This document shows, piece by piece, positions 47,074-57,531 of a stretch of 64,000 nt of DNA (the stretch's first letter is position 1; each line of letters begins with the position of its first letter). The stretch spans positions 1,178,001 through 1,242,000 of the forward strand of contig OZ037876.1 of the NCBI GenBank assembly GCA_964035575.1. Direction: 5' to 3'. The notes under the pieces are model-generated. The model saw nothing but the letters and a program-made list of their open reading frames with translations. It had not been told where the DNA came from and searched no databases. A program made the position numbers and the translations under genes. Origin of the DNA: Rhynchopus sp. YZ270_cl-10 (lineage: Eukaryota; Euglenozoa; Diplonemea; Diplonemida; Diplonemidae).

Positions 47074-47814
47074 GCTGAGTAACACGTCTTTCAATAACCC
47101 ACGATAAAGTCGTATTTCTTGCCTTTTTTTTAGGGATTTGGGGGGGGAGGGGGAAATGGGATGGGGAAGTACCTGGAAAAGTATTATAAAATTTCTTCGA
47201 AATGGGAACGTGAAGAAGAACGAGAAGAGTGGGGTGTTACGGTGGACCACTTACCGGGCGACATGCGAAATGACATCCTTATTTGTGTGTTTTTTAAAAC
47301 ATACAAAAATCACGATACTTACCGCCTGTTACCGTTTTAGCATTGTTGCGTAACAAGCAAACTGGCATGCTACCCGGGGCACATGGTCGCCGTGTGTGTT
47401 GTATTCTGTTTATGGAAAAACATGAAAAATCCAGCCGTATTTTGCCCATAAAATGGTATTGGGGTTAAAATACACGAAATAAACCTCCTCAAGCACTTTA
47501 TCTAAATGCTGTTTTTGTCTTCCTCCTCAAAGTCCTTCTAACCCATTCCTTAAAGGGGACAAAACATTTCAAGCCACTCTTGCCTGCGTACTAGGCTGGG
47601 TTTCCATAATCTCCTGGCCTCTTTTTGCTTTCTCTCCCCAAACAGCAGCAAGTGGTGTGCTCTGCGGAAACAAAACAAAAACCTTACCAGACTGTTCAAA
47701 AGCCTTACCCATATGAGGGATTAGTGAGGTGGTTAGGGAAGGGGAAGCTTTCCCCTCTTTTTTCTCTCTTCTTTGTTTTTGTTTTGATAAATTGATAAAT
47801 TGACAATGTGTAGT

Positions 47815-48688
47815 CAGTGGTCGCGCTAATTATGGGAAAAAATGGGGAAAAAATGGATTTCGGGTACGGAAAAACGTTCCTTGAAAAGGTTAGCTGGGGA
47901 GGCCCGGAAACCCCGTTTTGTGGCATTTCCGGGCCAATCCCGGCTTGTGGTGGGGTATATACGGAAAAATGGACAAAATTTTAGTGACTTAAATTTTCGC
48001 AAAATATGAACCCATACTCGTAAACAAGGGTCATTTTCAGGAAAATTCGGAAAATTCCGAGATTTGGAAGCAATTTTTCTCCTGAAAATCAGTGGGTTTT
48101 CAGCCCCAAAACATACCGCGATTGGAATTTCCGGAATCCGTCCGCGCTGTGGTGGGGTCACTTTGCCGAAATGGCCAATTTTTTGGTTTTGGTCAAAATC
48201 CATGTGGGTAAAGAGGGCCAATGTAAATCCCACAACCAGATTTTCTCTCCCTGATCCTGACGTCTTGCAACATGAAAATGCGCGAAAACACCGGCATTTG
48301 CATTTCCGGAATTCGTCCGTTCTGTGGTGGGGTCAATTTGCCGAAATGGACAAGTTCTTGGTTTTGGTCAAAACCCGTCAGTGTAAGGTAAAGGGGGCAA
48401 GTGTTTGCCTGTAGAAACTGGTAGGGAACAGGCAGCGCCGCAGGCGCACGGTACCCAACTTTTTTTTTTTTTTCCTTTTCTTTTTTCTCCTCTTTCTTTT
48501 GACTTTCCGAGCCAATTGCGTTCCACGGCGGGGTCACATGTATATGCAAGTCCACTATGTGGTGGTCTTACTCAACAATATTAGAACTTCTGGTTTCTTA
48601 ATGAAATCCCCGTACTGCAAAAAAAAAACGTTCCTACCAAAACCCCCAAAAATCCCGGGATGAGGGATGGACTTTAGCGCGAGCTCTG
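47815..48688. mobile_element. non-autonomous hAT-like element, 874 bp
   Basis: Terminal inverted repeats CAGTGGTCGCGCTAA (left) and CAGAGCTCGCGCTAA (right, read in reverse), 15 bp with two mismatches. A perfect 8-bp target duplication TGTGTAGT flanks it at 47807-47814 and 48689-48696. These are hAT signatures. Inside are three diverged direct repeats containing CCGGAATCCGTCC-like and GTGGTGGGGTCA-like blocks (about 47925, 48128 and 48303), and the palindrome GCGCCGCAGGCGC with ACGGTACCCAACT near 48432, shared with the element at 24898. Two minus-strand ORFs crossing these repeats (121-136 codons) echo each other only because the DNA is repeated. No transposase. Confidence 0.87.
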
Positions 48689-48696
48689 TGTGTAGT

Positions 48697-49346
48697 CACC
48701 TCGCTTTTTTTTTTTATTTCGTGTGTTCTCCACGCTTTTTTTTTTTTTTTGGTTTGAGTCGACCATCACCCTTTTTTTTTTTTTTTGCTTGAGTGCACCC
48801 TATTATACCTTCTATTCAGTAGAATAGTTAGTATATGAAACAATTTTGTTTGAGTCAACATGCTTCATATGTTATCTGCTCACATACTCTTTCTTCTGCA
48901 ATAACCTTTTTCTAAATCCATACCCCCTTCCCGTCTTTCTTCCTTTATGATGTACACGAGAGGTGGCACTCATCCTTCAAGTATTCCTTGTACTTCGGTA
49001 TCTCTTTATCCGTTGTACAGTTTTTAAAACACCAAAACCCCCCTTTTTTCTGTACGAAGAATGTGCAAAGAGAGAGCAGGGGAGGGGCGGGACTCCCTAC
49101 ATCGTTTTCATGGGGGATTTTTTTTTTTGTCAGTGCCTGCGTCCCAGAGGCGTTTGCACTATCAACTTCACTTTTTTTTTTATGACTGTATCGAAAGGCA
49201 AAGTCTATCTAAAACGATCACCACCCATCATCACCTTTCTTCCCTCCCTCCCTCTCCTTCTCTCCCTCTCCCCATCACGCTTTTCACCACATTATCCATC
49301 ACCACTCAGAAAAGGGATAAATGCTTAGATAAAATCACCCAAATTG
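48697..49346. other. upstream region of the Pro/Gly-rich coiled-coil gene
   Basis: About 650 bases with T-runs, a diverged hairpin-1-like string at 48950-48980 (TGTACACGAGAGGTGGCACT) and a hairpin-2 copy at 49131. The last 150 bases are C/T-rich and likely hold the 5' UTR; an in-frame TAG at 49326 closes the reading frame upstream of the ATG. Confidence 0.5.
49131..49166 (+). repeat. dispersed hairpin-2 element
   Basis: CAGTGCCTGCGTCCCAGAGG then CGTTTGCACTATCAAC. AGTGC pairs with GCACT. Preceded by GGGATTTTTTTTTTTGTCAG, again resembling a 3' splice site. Shares GCGTCC and GTTTGCACT with the copies at 59321 and 63531. Confidence 0.65.
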
Positions 49347-51679
49347 ATGCCATCTTCGGCATCCCACCAGGGTCATAGTCACATGCATCTCCAGCATGAG
49401 CAACCCCATTTGTACCCACAGCAGGTTGATACAAACTGGGTGCGCCACAACGTTGCTGCCGTGAAGGCGGAACTGCAGCATGGGAGCATCTCCGACCAGG
49501 CGCGCCTCAGCGCTTTGCAGGCCTTCCTCACGGTGCCACCACCGAAGGAGTTCGCTCCACAGGCAGACCCGCAGATGCATCCACACCTCCCTGATATCCC
49601 CCTTCAACCTGAGCACCCTCCACACCCTACCCCCCCTGTTGCACCTCTTTGGAAAGAGCTGGCAGCTTTGGAACGACCGCAGATGTCACGTGTCTCTAGA
49701 ACTCCTCGTAGTGTGGGTGGTGGGGGTGTAGGTGGAGGTGGGGTGGGGCATAACGGTCCGTCCACTCATACTGTAGTGTCACCGCAGATAACGTTTATAG
49801 AAGGCGCACGGCAGGAAGGGCTGCAAGGGAGGGTTGCGGAGTTGGAGAGCATGGTGTCGGTGTTGTCTGAGAAGGTGGCGAAGGAGGTGGCACCGCCCCC
49901 ACAGCCAACACCTCCACCTCCACCTCCTCCCCCAACGGACCCTGCCCAAATGGATGCTACGATTTCTCTGTTAGAAACACAGCTTCGGACTGCAGGTCGT
50001 TCTGGCAATGCGCGCGCAGTAACGGTATTAGAAGGATGCATCCGAGCTCTCAGTGACGTCTCCAATGCGGTTCACGAAGCACCCCCTCCTGAGGCTCAAA
50101 TGGAAAGAAGGCTGTCTCCACAGAGGACGAGAATGGCACCTCCTCCGCCTCCTCCTTCTCTCCCGCCTGTTGTGTTCCCAACGGAGCCTGAGGTGTTTGT
50201 ACCGAGGGATGTGTATTTGGGGGCACCGGTGGAGAGGGAGGTGAGGCCGTTGCCGATGATGGGGTCAGGAGGAGGAGGGGGCGGGGGGTTGACAACAGAC
50301 GCAGCAGCAGTGTTGTTGGAGTCGATTGAGAGGTTGGCAAAGGGGAATCAGACCTCAGAGGCGGCTAGGGTGGCGTATCAGATGAGGCATGCTCAGATCC
50401 CAGAGGGGTCGTCTGTCACGACCGGGCCTATGTCGGATGTGCCGTCGGGTGTGGGGTCTGTACCATCAGGGCTGTCAACGCCAGTGAAAAGGCCCAGCAG
50501 GCCTACCTCATCCTGGGCAGCGCCACGCAAGCAGCGTACCCAAGAAGAAGAGGCCAAGCTGCAGGCGCTTCAAAGAAAGCTGTCGGACCTCGAGAAGGGG
50601 GCGGAGGCGACGGGGTATGATAGTACCTTTGCTGCGGTGCAGAAGCAGCTGCATGCGGCGGGGGGGTCGAAGAAGTCGACATCGCAGTGGTCTCGTGGCA
50701 AGGTATGTAGCATGGGGGTGCTAAAGAGAGAGAATTTCAATTTGTGGGCAGATTTGGGGGTAAGTGAGTGGTTTGTAGCGATTGCTTGAATAGCTTTGAG
50801 TGGGGGGGTCAATTCTGGTCTTTGTACAGTCACAGCAAACATCGGTAAAAAATGCCCTCCGTTTTGAAATCTCAAAATCCACCTTAGTTTGTACCCCACC
50901 CGGTGTTTGTTGTGTGCGTCAGTGACTGTATTTTTTGTTTTGGCTGGGGGGAGGCTTTGCACTGAAGGTCGGCGACTGTTAAGGTGGTTTTGGAGCCTGC
51001 GGTTGATATGGTCACAAATTTCCACCCCGGGTAAACTGATTTGATGACCCGGCTTCGCTGCAGGAGTTGCACGTCCACATGTTGTCCTCGGAGAGGAATT
51101 CGCTCCGGATCCGCTGATTATTTGCGTCCTTCTCTGCCTTCTCGTTCTGCTTCTGAACACTCATCACGTTTGCGCTTGGTGGCCTGTTTCATGCCCGCAA
51201 ATTCAAAGGCTTCCTAGATTGTACGATCGGGACAGCTTGAGCAGGAGAAGCTCCCCTCACTGTGGACTTGTCTCAAGGCACGTCCAGTGGTCTTGGCAGC
51301 AAGAGAGCTCAAGCTTTGGTTAGGTGACTCTTTATTTTACACTCAAAGTAGTGAAACTGCCCAGTACGCACTCCAGTTCAGATCCAAATTTTATAAAATC
51401 TTAGTTTTTTTTAGTTTTTACTCAACACTACGGAAGTATTGGGTGTACTTTTGGTGGCGTTGCTCATGACATTGTTGCGTCTTTTTTTAAAGGTGACTAA
51501 GGGAGAGGTTCGTACTATCTTCTTATTCTTTACAGGACACCCGCGGTGGTGAGAGCGAGCGAAGGATGTCGAAACACTCGACTGTCGCCAGCCACTCTGA
51601 GGCTGGTACAGAAGACCCAATGTTCGCAGCAGTGCAGCGCCAGCTTGCAGCACAAAGGCGACGTTCTTCCAAACGTTAA
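49347..51679 (+). CDS. Pro/Gly-rich coiled-coil protein, 2 exons, 499 aa
   Basis: Exons 49347-50702 and 51536-51679 in phase 0 (donor AAG|GTATGT, acceptor TTTACAG). I do not recognise the family. N-terminal 120 residues are His/Pro/Gln-rich; then a Gly/Val stretch, a short coiled coil (about 155-180), poly-Pro runs (about 193-201 and 266-273), a helical pair, a Gly run near 313 and a basic coiled segment near 395-415. The C-terminus repeats a short motif, FAAVQKQLHA before the intron and FAAVQRQLAA after it, each followed by a basic Ser/Lys/Arg tail, which supports the proposed splice. The mixed composition suggests a cytoskeletal or scaffold protein, but that is a guess. The 833-nt intron contains a hairpin-1 copy just upstream of the acceptor. 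Confidence 0.85.
51490..51522 (+). repeat. dispersed hairpin-1 element in an intron
   Basis: AAGGTGACTAAGGGAGAGGT then TCGTACTATCTTC, ending 13 nt before the acceptor at 51535. Preceded by CGTCTTTTTTTAA. The stem is truncated compared with the intergenic copies, but the AGGTGACTAAG start is intact. Confidence 0.6.
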
Positions 51680-52098
51680 AAAAGAAACAAATAAAACTAC
51701 ACAAATTTAAAAGGCCTTTGGCCTACAATGCGAACAGCTCTTTTACCCCAGTAGGTGTAATAGTGATTGTCGACACAAAAGAAAAAACCCCCAAATCCCC
51801 CTTCAAACCCAAAACGTGAAAGAAAATATTGTCTGCGCTCAACTCACGAAACCAGACCCACGCTCATCTTTCAAGTTTTTTGTTTTTTAAACTCTCCCCC
51901 CAAACCCCTGTGTCCTCTACCCCCACATCGTCCTCCACCCATGTAGATTCCCCTTTTTTTGTACCTTTCATTATTGATCTGATAAAAAAAGAGTTTGTTT
52001 TTTCTTCATTTGATTCACACCACACCATTCCACACCATTCCACACCATTCCACACCATTCCACACCATTCCATTCCACCTCAAGATACACTACACAAA
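51680..52098. other. intergenic region upstream of NMD3
   Basis: Holds the 3' UTR of the previous gene, with a GGCCTTTGGCC palindrome near 51711 and GATTGTCGACAC at 51756-51767, then a C/T-rich stretch and a 10-bp minisatellite directly before the NMD3 start. Confidence 0.55.
52021..52070 (+). repeat. 5 x 10-bp minisatellite (CACACCATTC)
   Basis: Five identical tandem copies ending 28 bases before the NMD3 start codon, in the presumed 5' UTR or core promoter. Confidence 0.95.
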
Positions 52099-54545
52099 AT
52101 GAATCCAATCGAATTAGAGCCTGAAGACCGTCTGCCTGAGTCGCAGGCGAAGGCGGACACATGGGGTGAGGCACCTCAGGTGCTGTGCTGCATGTGTGGT
52201 AAGGGCATTGAGGCGAACCCTTCGAACATGTGTCTCGAGTGCCTGCGTGGTACCGTCGACATCACCGAGGGTGTTCCCCGTGAAGTGACCGTCACGTGGT
52301 GCAAGATCTGCGAGCGCTACCTGCAGCCCCCGAAGTACTGGACAAAGTGCGACCTCGAGTCGAAGGAGCTCCTCACCCTCTGCCTCAAGCGTATCAAAGG
52401 TCTCAACAAACTCCATATCGTGGACGCCTCGTGGATCTGGACAGAACCTCACAGCAGAAGACTGAAGATCAAGCTGACCATGCAGAAGGAGGTCTTCACG
52501 GGCACCGTCATCCAGCAGAGTGCGGTGATTGAGTTTATTGTGCATGCGATTCAGTGCGAGGGGTGCGCGAAGATTGCGACGGGGCAGGAGCAGTGGGGAT
52601 GTGTGGTGCAGCTGCGTCAGCGGGTGGACCATAAGAGGATGATGTTGTATTTGGAGCAGCTGGTGTTGAAGCATTCGATGCATTTGGACTGTTTGAAGGT
52701 GCAGAGTGAGCCGGATGGTATTGACTTCTTTTTTGAGGGAAGGTCGCCGGCATTGAAGCTTGTTCAGTTCTTTGGAGCACTTGCCCCCACACGTCGTGTC
52801 GATGCCGAACAACTGATCTCCTCCGACCTGAAGAACAACACCGCTAACTTCCACTACTCCTACCGTCTTGACGTGGCTCGCCTCTGCCGTGAAGACATCA
52901 TCTGCCTGACGCGCCCCTTCTACAAGCAGCTCGGAGGCATCGGGCCCGTGTGCATTGTCGCAAAGATCTTCAGCAATATCGTCATCATCGACCCCCGCAC
53001 ACTCGCAGCAAAAGAAATATCCGCACAGTCTTACTGGAAAGCGCCCTTCACGGTATGAAAAAAGAGGGGGAAAAAGCAAAGAGATGTTTATTGGGAAAGG
53101 TTTGGGGAAAATGTAATGTAGAGAAAAAGGGTTAGTTTGGTTCTTGATGTTACCATCCCATGTTATTACGTATTGGTGTGAAATGAATGGACCCTTTTCG
53201 TGTAGATTGCAAACAGTTTTTGTTCTTAATTTGTGGGGCAAAAAATATCAGACTGGGTCTTTTTTAAAAAATCCGAATTCTTCCTCCAGCTCTGGTAGTT
53301 AAATATTTACGGGTATAAAAGGGTAGAGGTATAGGGTATAAAAAATACACATCACAACCACACAGTCGCTCGCGTCCGCTCGTGTTTTGAAGCAGTTTTA
53401 CATCCTCGACGTGGAGAGAATCCCTGGACAGGTCAACGGAAAGTATGCAACCACCCACTGCACACATCCATTCCCCCATTTTTTTTGAACCCCATTTTTA
53501 GATTCCTGCTCATACTTCACCGTATGGCCAACTTAAGAAAACACTGTTTTGCCTTGAAAGTACCATTATCTCTATGAAGAATTGTGCGTCAGGCAGGCAG
53601 AGCCAGAATCTTTCTGACGCAGGTACACTGTCACGAGAGGGCTTTGTATTTCAACCCTGCTTTTCGTAAGGTGACTAAGCACGTCAGGGTAATTTTATAA
53701 ATCTTTTCTTTTTCAAGAATTTATCTTCATCACATTTCCCCATTTCACCAACACCCCACAGGTACCAATTGGCAGACATCACCTGCTGCCGTGAGGACGA
53801 GATTGGCACCGGAAAGGAATGGATCGTGAGAAGCCATCTCGGAAACGCGGTATGTCCGAAAAAGGTTAACACAAAAAATGATCTTCAACACACTATGGGC
53901 ACATTCGCCTTTCAAGCTGACATCCTTTTTTTGAACCTAACACGGTGGAGTCCGCTCAAAATGGGTGGACCCTTTTGGGCTGACTCTTTAGGCAGCCCTC
54001 TCAAAGAGTCCGCCCAAAAGGGTCCACCCATTTTGAGTGGACTCCACTGTGAACTAAACACGAAACTTATTAACCCATTCAAAATCTCCATCCCACACCC
54101 CCTCCCTCCACAGCTCCGTGAAGGCGACACCGCCCTTGGATACGACTTCGAGACTCTCAACTTCAACAGCGACGACATCGACAAATACCCTGAGGAGAAC
54201 CTCCCCTCTGTTGTGCTCATTAGAAGGTTCTACCCGAACCAGACTGCGCGCAGAAGGAAGAGAAAGTGGGAGCTTAAGCATCTGCCCAAGGCTGCCGGTG
54301 CCGAGAAGACGAAGGCACAGGAGGCCAAGGATGAGGAGGAAATGAACGAGTTCCTCGACGAGCTTGAGCGTGACGAAGAGTACCGTAAGAACGTTGGGCT
54401 CTACAAGAAGGCGGACCTCGATGCCATGTCTGTTACCACCATTGGAGGCGACGAGCCGCGTGTGCGCAGAGACGAGCTGTTGGAGGATATCGACCTCACA
54501 GAGGAAGAAGTCAAAGAACTCAAGGGTGACGAAGAAGAGGACTGA
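52099..54545 (+). CDS. NMD3: 60S ribosomal export protein NMD3, 4 exons, 516 aa
   Basis: Exons 52099-53052, 53366-53442, 53762-53849 and 54114-54545. The second junction splits a Lys codon (AA|G); the others are phase 0. NMD3 binds pre-60S subunits in the nucleus and recruits CRM1/exportin for export. The N-terminal zinc-binding CxxC pairs are visible (CCMCGKG, CLEC, CKIC, then CEGC), followed by conserved WTEPHSRRLKIKLTMQKEV, YLEQLVLK, an IDPRTL stretch and WKAPFTSL. The second half has TGKEWIVRSHLGN, GYDFETLNFN, VVLIRRFY and an acidic C-terminus with the export-signal-like LTEEEVKEL. Length matches yeast (518) and human (503). Intron 2 carries a hairpin-1 copy. Intron 3 (264 nt) is a multiple of three, has no in-frame stop and contains a foldback element, so retention would insert 88 residues. 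Confidence 0.97.
53621..53705 (+). repeat. hairpin-1-like pair in NMD3 intron 2
   Basis: First GGTACACTGTCACGAGAGGG then CTTTGTATTTCAAC, matching 55441-55480 almost exactly. Then at 53669 AGGTGACTAAGCACGTCAGG with a TTATAAATC tail, a typical hairpin-1 start without a preserved stem. The acceptor is at 53761. Confidence 0.6.
53941..54051. mobile_element. 111-bp foldback MITE inside NMD3 intron 3
   Basis: Left arm CACGGTGGAGTCCGCTCAAA then ATGGGTGGACCC; right arm read in reverse CACAGTGGAGTCCACTCAAA then ATGGGTGGACCC. Arms are about 49 bp with three or four differences and a spacer of about 11 bp, so the intron RNA would fold into one long hairpin. The target duplication is uncertain (TA bases lie 1-4 nt outside each end). 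High arm identity suggests a recent insertion. Confidence 0.85.
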
Positions 54546-55625
54546 TAAAAAATACCCCCCTTTTTTTATTTTTTGAAATATTTTGGAAAGCTTAGTATGA
54601 AAAGAAAAAGGGATTGTCGATACAAAAAAAAAAAAATGTGCTTTTTTTTTTAGATGGCGTGCCTCAGTCCTCAAGGTGTCAGCGCGTTATCATCATTTTT
54701 TTTTGTGTGAAGTTTTTTTTATGTTTTTTTTATGGGGAATGGAGACAACTTCAATCGTAGCATATTTTTTTCTTCTTTTCTAAATGTGTCATGGCTTTCT
54801 GGTGACACTTGATTGTCAAATACAAAAGAAGAAAAAAACATCCCGGGTCTAGCCATATCAATGAAGTGTTCTCTATTTGCTGTTGTGTGAACAAAGCAGC
54901 CAAAAACGATAGAAGCAATTTTTTTTTGTCTCCTGTTCTCTTTTTGCCTCTCCCACACACCATCGCCTACCCCCCTGCCCCCCACACACACCCCTTGCCT
55001 GTCTCCCTTGGGGAGAGTGAGTTTCTTGTGGAGATGCCACAAAGACATTACGGTCAGCAACGATCACTTCACTTTTTTCCTCCCAAAAAAAAAAAAAAAA
55101 AAAAACACAATCAAGTTTATAAACAAATCATGGAAGGAAGAAAAGTCAAAAAGAAGAAAAAGACAAAAAAAAAAAAAAAACTGTTCTCCCCCATTTTGAA
55201 CAGATTAGCTTTACGTTCTTTTTCTCTCATCCACTTTGCATGCAATCACGAAATGTATGTAATATTGCATGGTTGGGTGTCCATTCCCCCCGGTACACCA
55301 ATTATACCAAGGTACATGGTGTGGCCGACGACCCCCAAAATAGCAGAAAGTAGCACAAAATAGCGCCTTCCTTCAGCCGCACCAAAAGAATCCAGATGCC
55401 CAGAATAGCACAAAAATAGCATCTTCTTTCAGCCACACCAGTACACTGTTCACGAGAGGGCTTTGTATTTCAAGTCAACCTTTTTTTCCTTTTGGTGCGA
55501 TCTTTCGATTGAAAATTATATCTTAATCTTTTGGTGCGTTTTGGCGCAAACAGACGAAACGAAGTCGCACATTCTTCTCTTCTCTGTAGATCTTTACTGA
55601 GAAGAGAAGAAGAAAATAGACAGAC
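54546..55625. other. intergenic region downstream of NMD3
   Basis: About 1.1 kb with T- and A-runs and no supported gene. It holds a GATTGTCGATAC motif (54611-54622), a duplicated 34-bp block (55351-55384 and 55406-55440) and a hairpin-1-like string at 55441-55480. An 184-codon ORF here passes through poly-A tracts coding for Lys runs and is not credible. Confidence 0.5.
55351..55480 (+). repeat. short direct repeat plus hairpin-1-like string
   Basis: TAGCACAAAATAGCGCCTTC and CTTCAGCCGCACCA at 55351-55384 recur at 55406-55440 with four or five changes. Immediately after, 55441-55480 reads GTACACTGTTCACGAGAGGG then CTTTGTATTTCAAGTC, the same string as in NMD3 intron 2 (53621). Confidence 0.6.
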
Positions 55626-57531
55626 TCATGTGGTCAGTGATATACCGCTGTTTAGCAGACTGGCAGAATCGTGTTGAAGGGAGCTTGGGGATGCTATGCA
55701 GGAATGTGCAGACTGTTTCCAGCTGGAGGGATGAAGCGGGTAGGGCAGGGGGGGATTGGAATGATGGTTTTGAAATATTGATATATGAGTTATCCCTGAG
55801 GGTGGATGGGAGAGGCGTGAGTGAAGTTGCAGTGTTCGAGCAGATTGCAACTACTGACTTGGGGGGTTTTTTTTTGGATGACTTTTCTTGTGGCTGCTTA
55901 GATCAATTCTGCTGCTCTTCCCTTGTGGGAAATCATGGTTTCGGGTCCACCCAAAGTTTTGGTCACTTTGGGACTTCTGGGACCATGCAGTCATCTGGCA
56001 CACCTTTTGTTCCTATACCTGTGCTATCAATTTATTGATTGCATATGTTGAAAGGCTTCTTTCAACTCTGGGACAAAATGCAGCATGCGTGGAGGATTGT
56101 GGACACACCTTTGATGGGGAATGGGGTGGGTTGTGCGGACACAGAGAGGCAGGTGGAAGGGGTACCTAAAGCTACGAACAGTCTTCTTGCCAGGGGATTT
56201 GCAGTGGGTTTGTGGGGGTTAGGGTTTCGAGGGAGTTTTGATGGATGGGGTGCCTTCTTTTTGGTCATCATTGACGTATTGCGTATGATGAATTCAAAGC
56301 GGGTTGCAAGGTTTGGTGACTCTGGACTATTCAATGGGGAACATTGAATGGCCGAAGTGGAGAAGGTTTCCGCGTCAACAGCATTTGGACGTGGGTCGTT
56401 TTCAAAGCAAGAGAATGCCTGTGCTGTCTTGGGGTAGGGGCGCGGGGGTAGCATTTCATGGGGAATGCCTGCGAGGAAGAGTAGTGTTGCTCTTTGTTGG
56501 TGTGTGGGGGGTTTTGTCCTGTATGGGTGCACAGCCGATATGGAAGCAGGCTGTGAAGCAGGCAGTCCTGAGATGTGATGCATCAGAAATGGAAGGGGTG
56601 TGTGTGTGTGTGTTTGATACGGATTATCCCTTCAGGGCTGTCTTCAGTTTTCCAGGGTACCTTGGTATTGAGGGTTTTATTTGCCGGACAGCATGGGGTG
56701 AGGAGAGTGAATAATTATTTATCAAGAGTTGGGGTGAAGCGAGCGGGGGGGTAAGATCTCTCTTTTTTTTTTTGCAGCGGAAGGTGAGGGCCGTAAACGT
56801 TGGCACCAAAGCCATTACGTTGTGTTTTGCAGTTCTGTTTGTTGGCCTCAGGGTACTTTGTGCTTTCATCCGGGGCTGGCATCGTGGGTCAGTCGGAGGT
56901 GCCTGCATCAATAGCTTCATTATTTTTTCTCTCTGGCTGAGCACTAACTATTCTCTTTCTGTGTACCCAGACAAAGTCATCTTATGCGTAGAGGGGCTGC
57001 AGGGAAGACGCAGAAGTGGGGTGGGTGTGAGGTTGGTTTGTGTGGTCTCTTGGGGGCATGCACTGCACCTTTCAAACGGAGGATGAGGCTGCACTGAGTG
57101 TTCCGCCCTCCTCTCACAGTTTGGATTTCACCTTTACACCGCAAAAAGCTGCACAAGGTGGCAGTGGATGTGTCAGAGGCACGGTTCCGTGCACGGAGTG
57201 GGTACATCGTTCAGGGTTCCAAAAAAAAAGGCTTCGTACCAGACCACGGTGGTTGACCGTCATCCGATTATCAAACAAAAAGTGCACAGTGTTTATGGAT
57301 GGTAATCGCTCCTCGAATCCCAGATTTCGGGAGGCAACCTTTTCTCCCCACTTCGGGCTGTGGGTATTTATCAAGGATGGGGTAGCACAGCCACCTTCTG
57401 GAGAGCGTACTGTCCTTTTGATGGCTGACGGCCCTGGTAGTAGAGCCGCAACGCTCTCGAGGTGTCCCCCTCTTCAAGAACGACTCTTTAGGCACTGTGA
57501 GACTTAGAAGTTATCCTTTTTTTTTTTTCAG
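55626..57531 (+). other. G/T-rich block with unresolved ORFs
   Basis: About 1.9 kb unusually rich in G and T on the + strand, with several ORFs of 90-155 codons in all three forward frames (for example 55628-56038, 56039-56347, 56304-56714 and 57040-57507). Two acceptor-like sites stand out: CTCTTTTTTTTTTTGCAG at 56760-56777 and CTTTTTTTTTTTTCAG at 57517-57532. I could not connect the pieces with GTATG donors into one frame and recognise no domain. It may be an intron-rich gene, a decayed gene, or non-coding DNA with strand-skewed composition. Confidence 0.4.

Larger units (their letters stand above)
45715..47806. other. intergenic region downstream of the Atg11-like gene
   Basis: About 2.1 kb without a supportable gene. 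It contains the 99-bp foldback element at 46631, a hairpin-1 copy at 46770 and a tight hairpin at 47052. The rest is AT-rich with homopolymer tracts. At 47626-47690 is a segment (CAAGTGGTGTGCTCTGCGG, then AAACAAAAC) resembling 59122-59160. Confidence 0.5.

Noticed and set aside
47826-48555. Two minus-strand ORFs with a shared FDQNQ...HFGK...TPPQ motif
   Set aside because: They lie wholly within the 874-bp hAT-like element and echo its internal DNA repeats; no start, splice or domain evidence.
54809-55363. 184-codon ORF after NMD3
   Set aside because: Composed partly of Lys runs from poly-A tracts; no coding bias.
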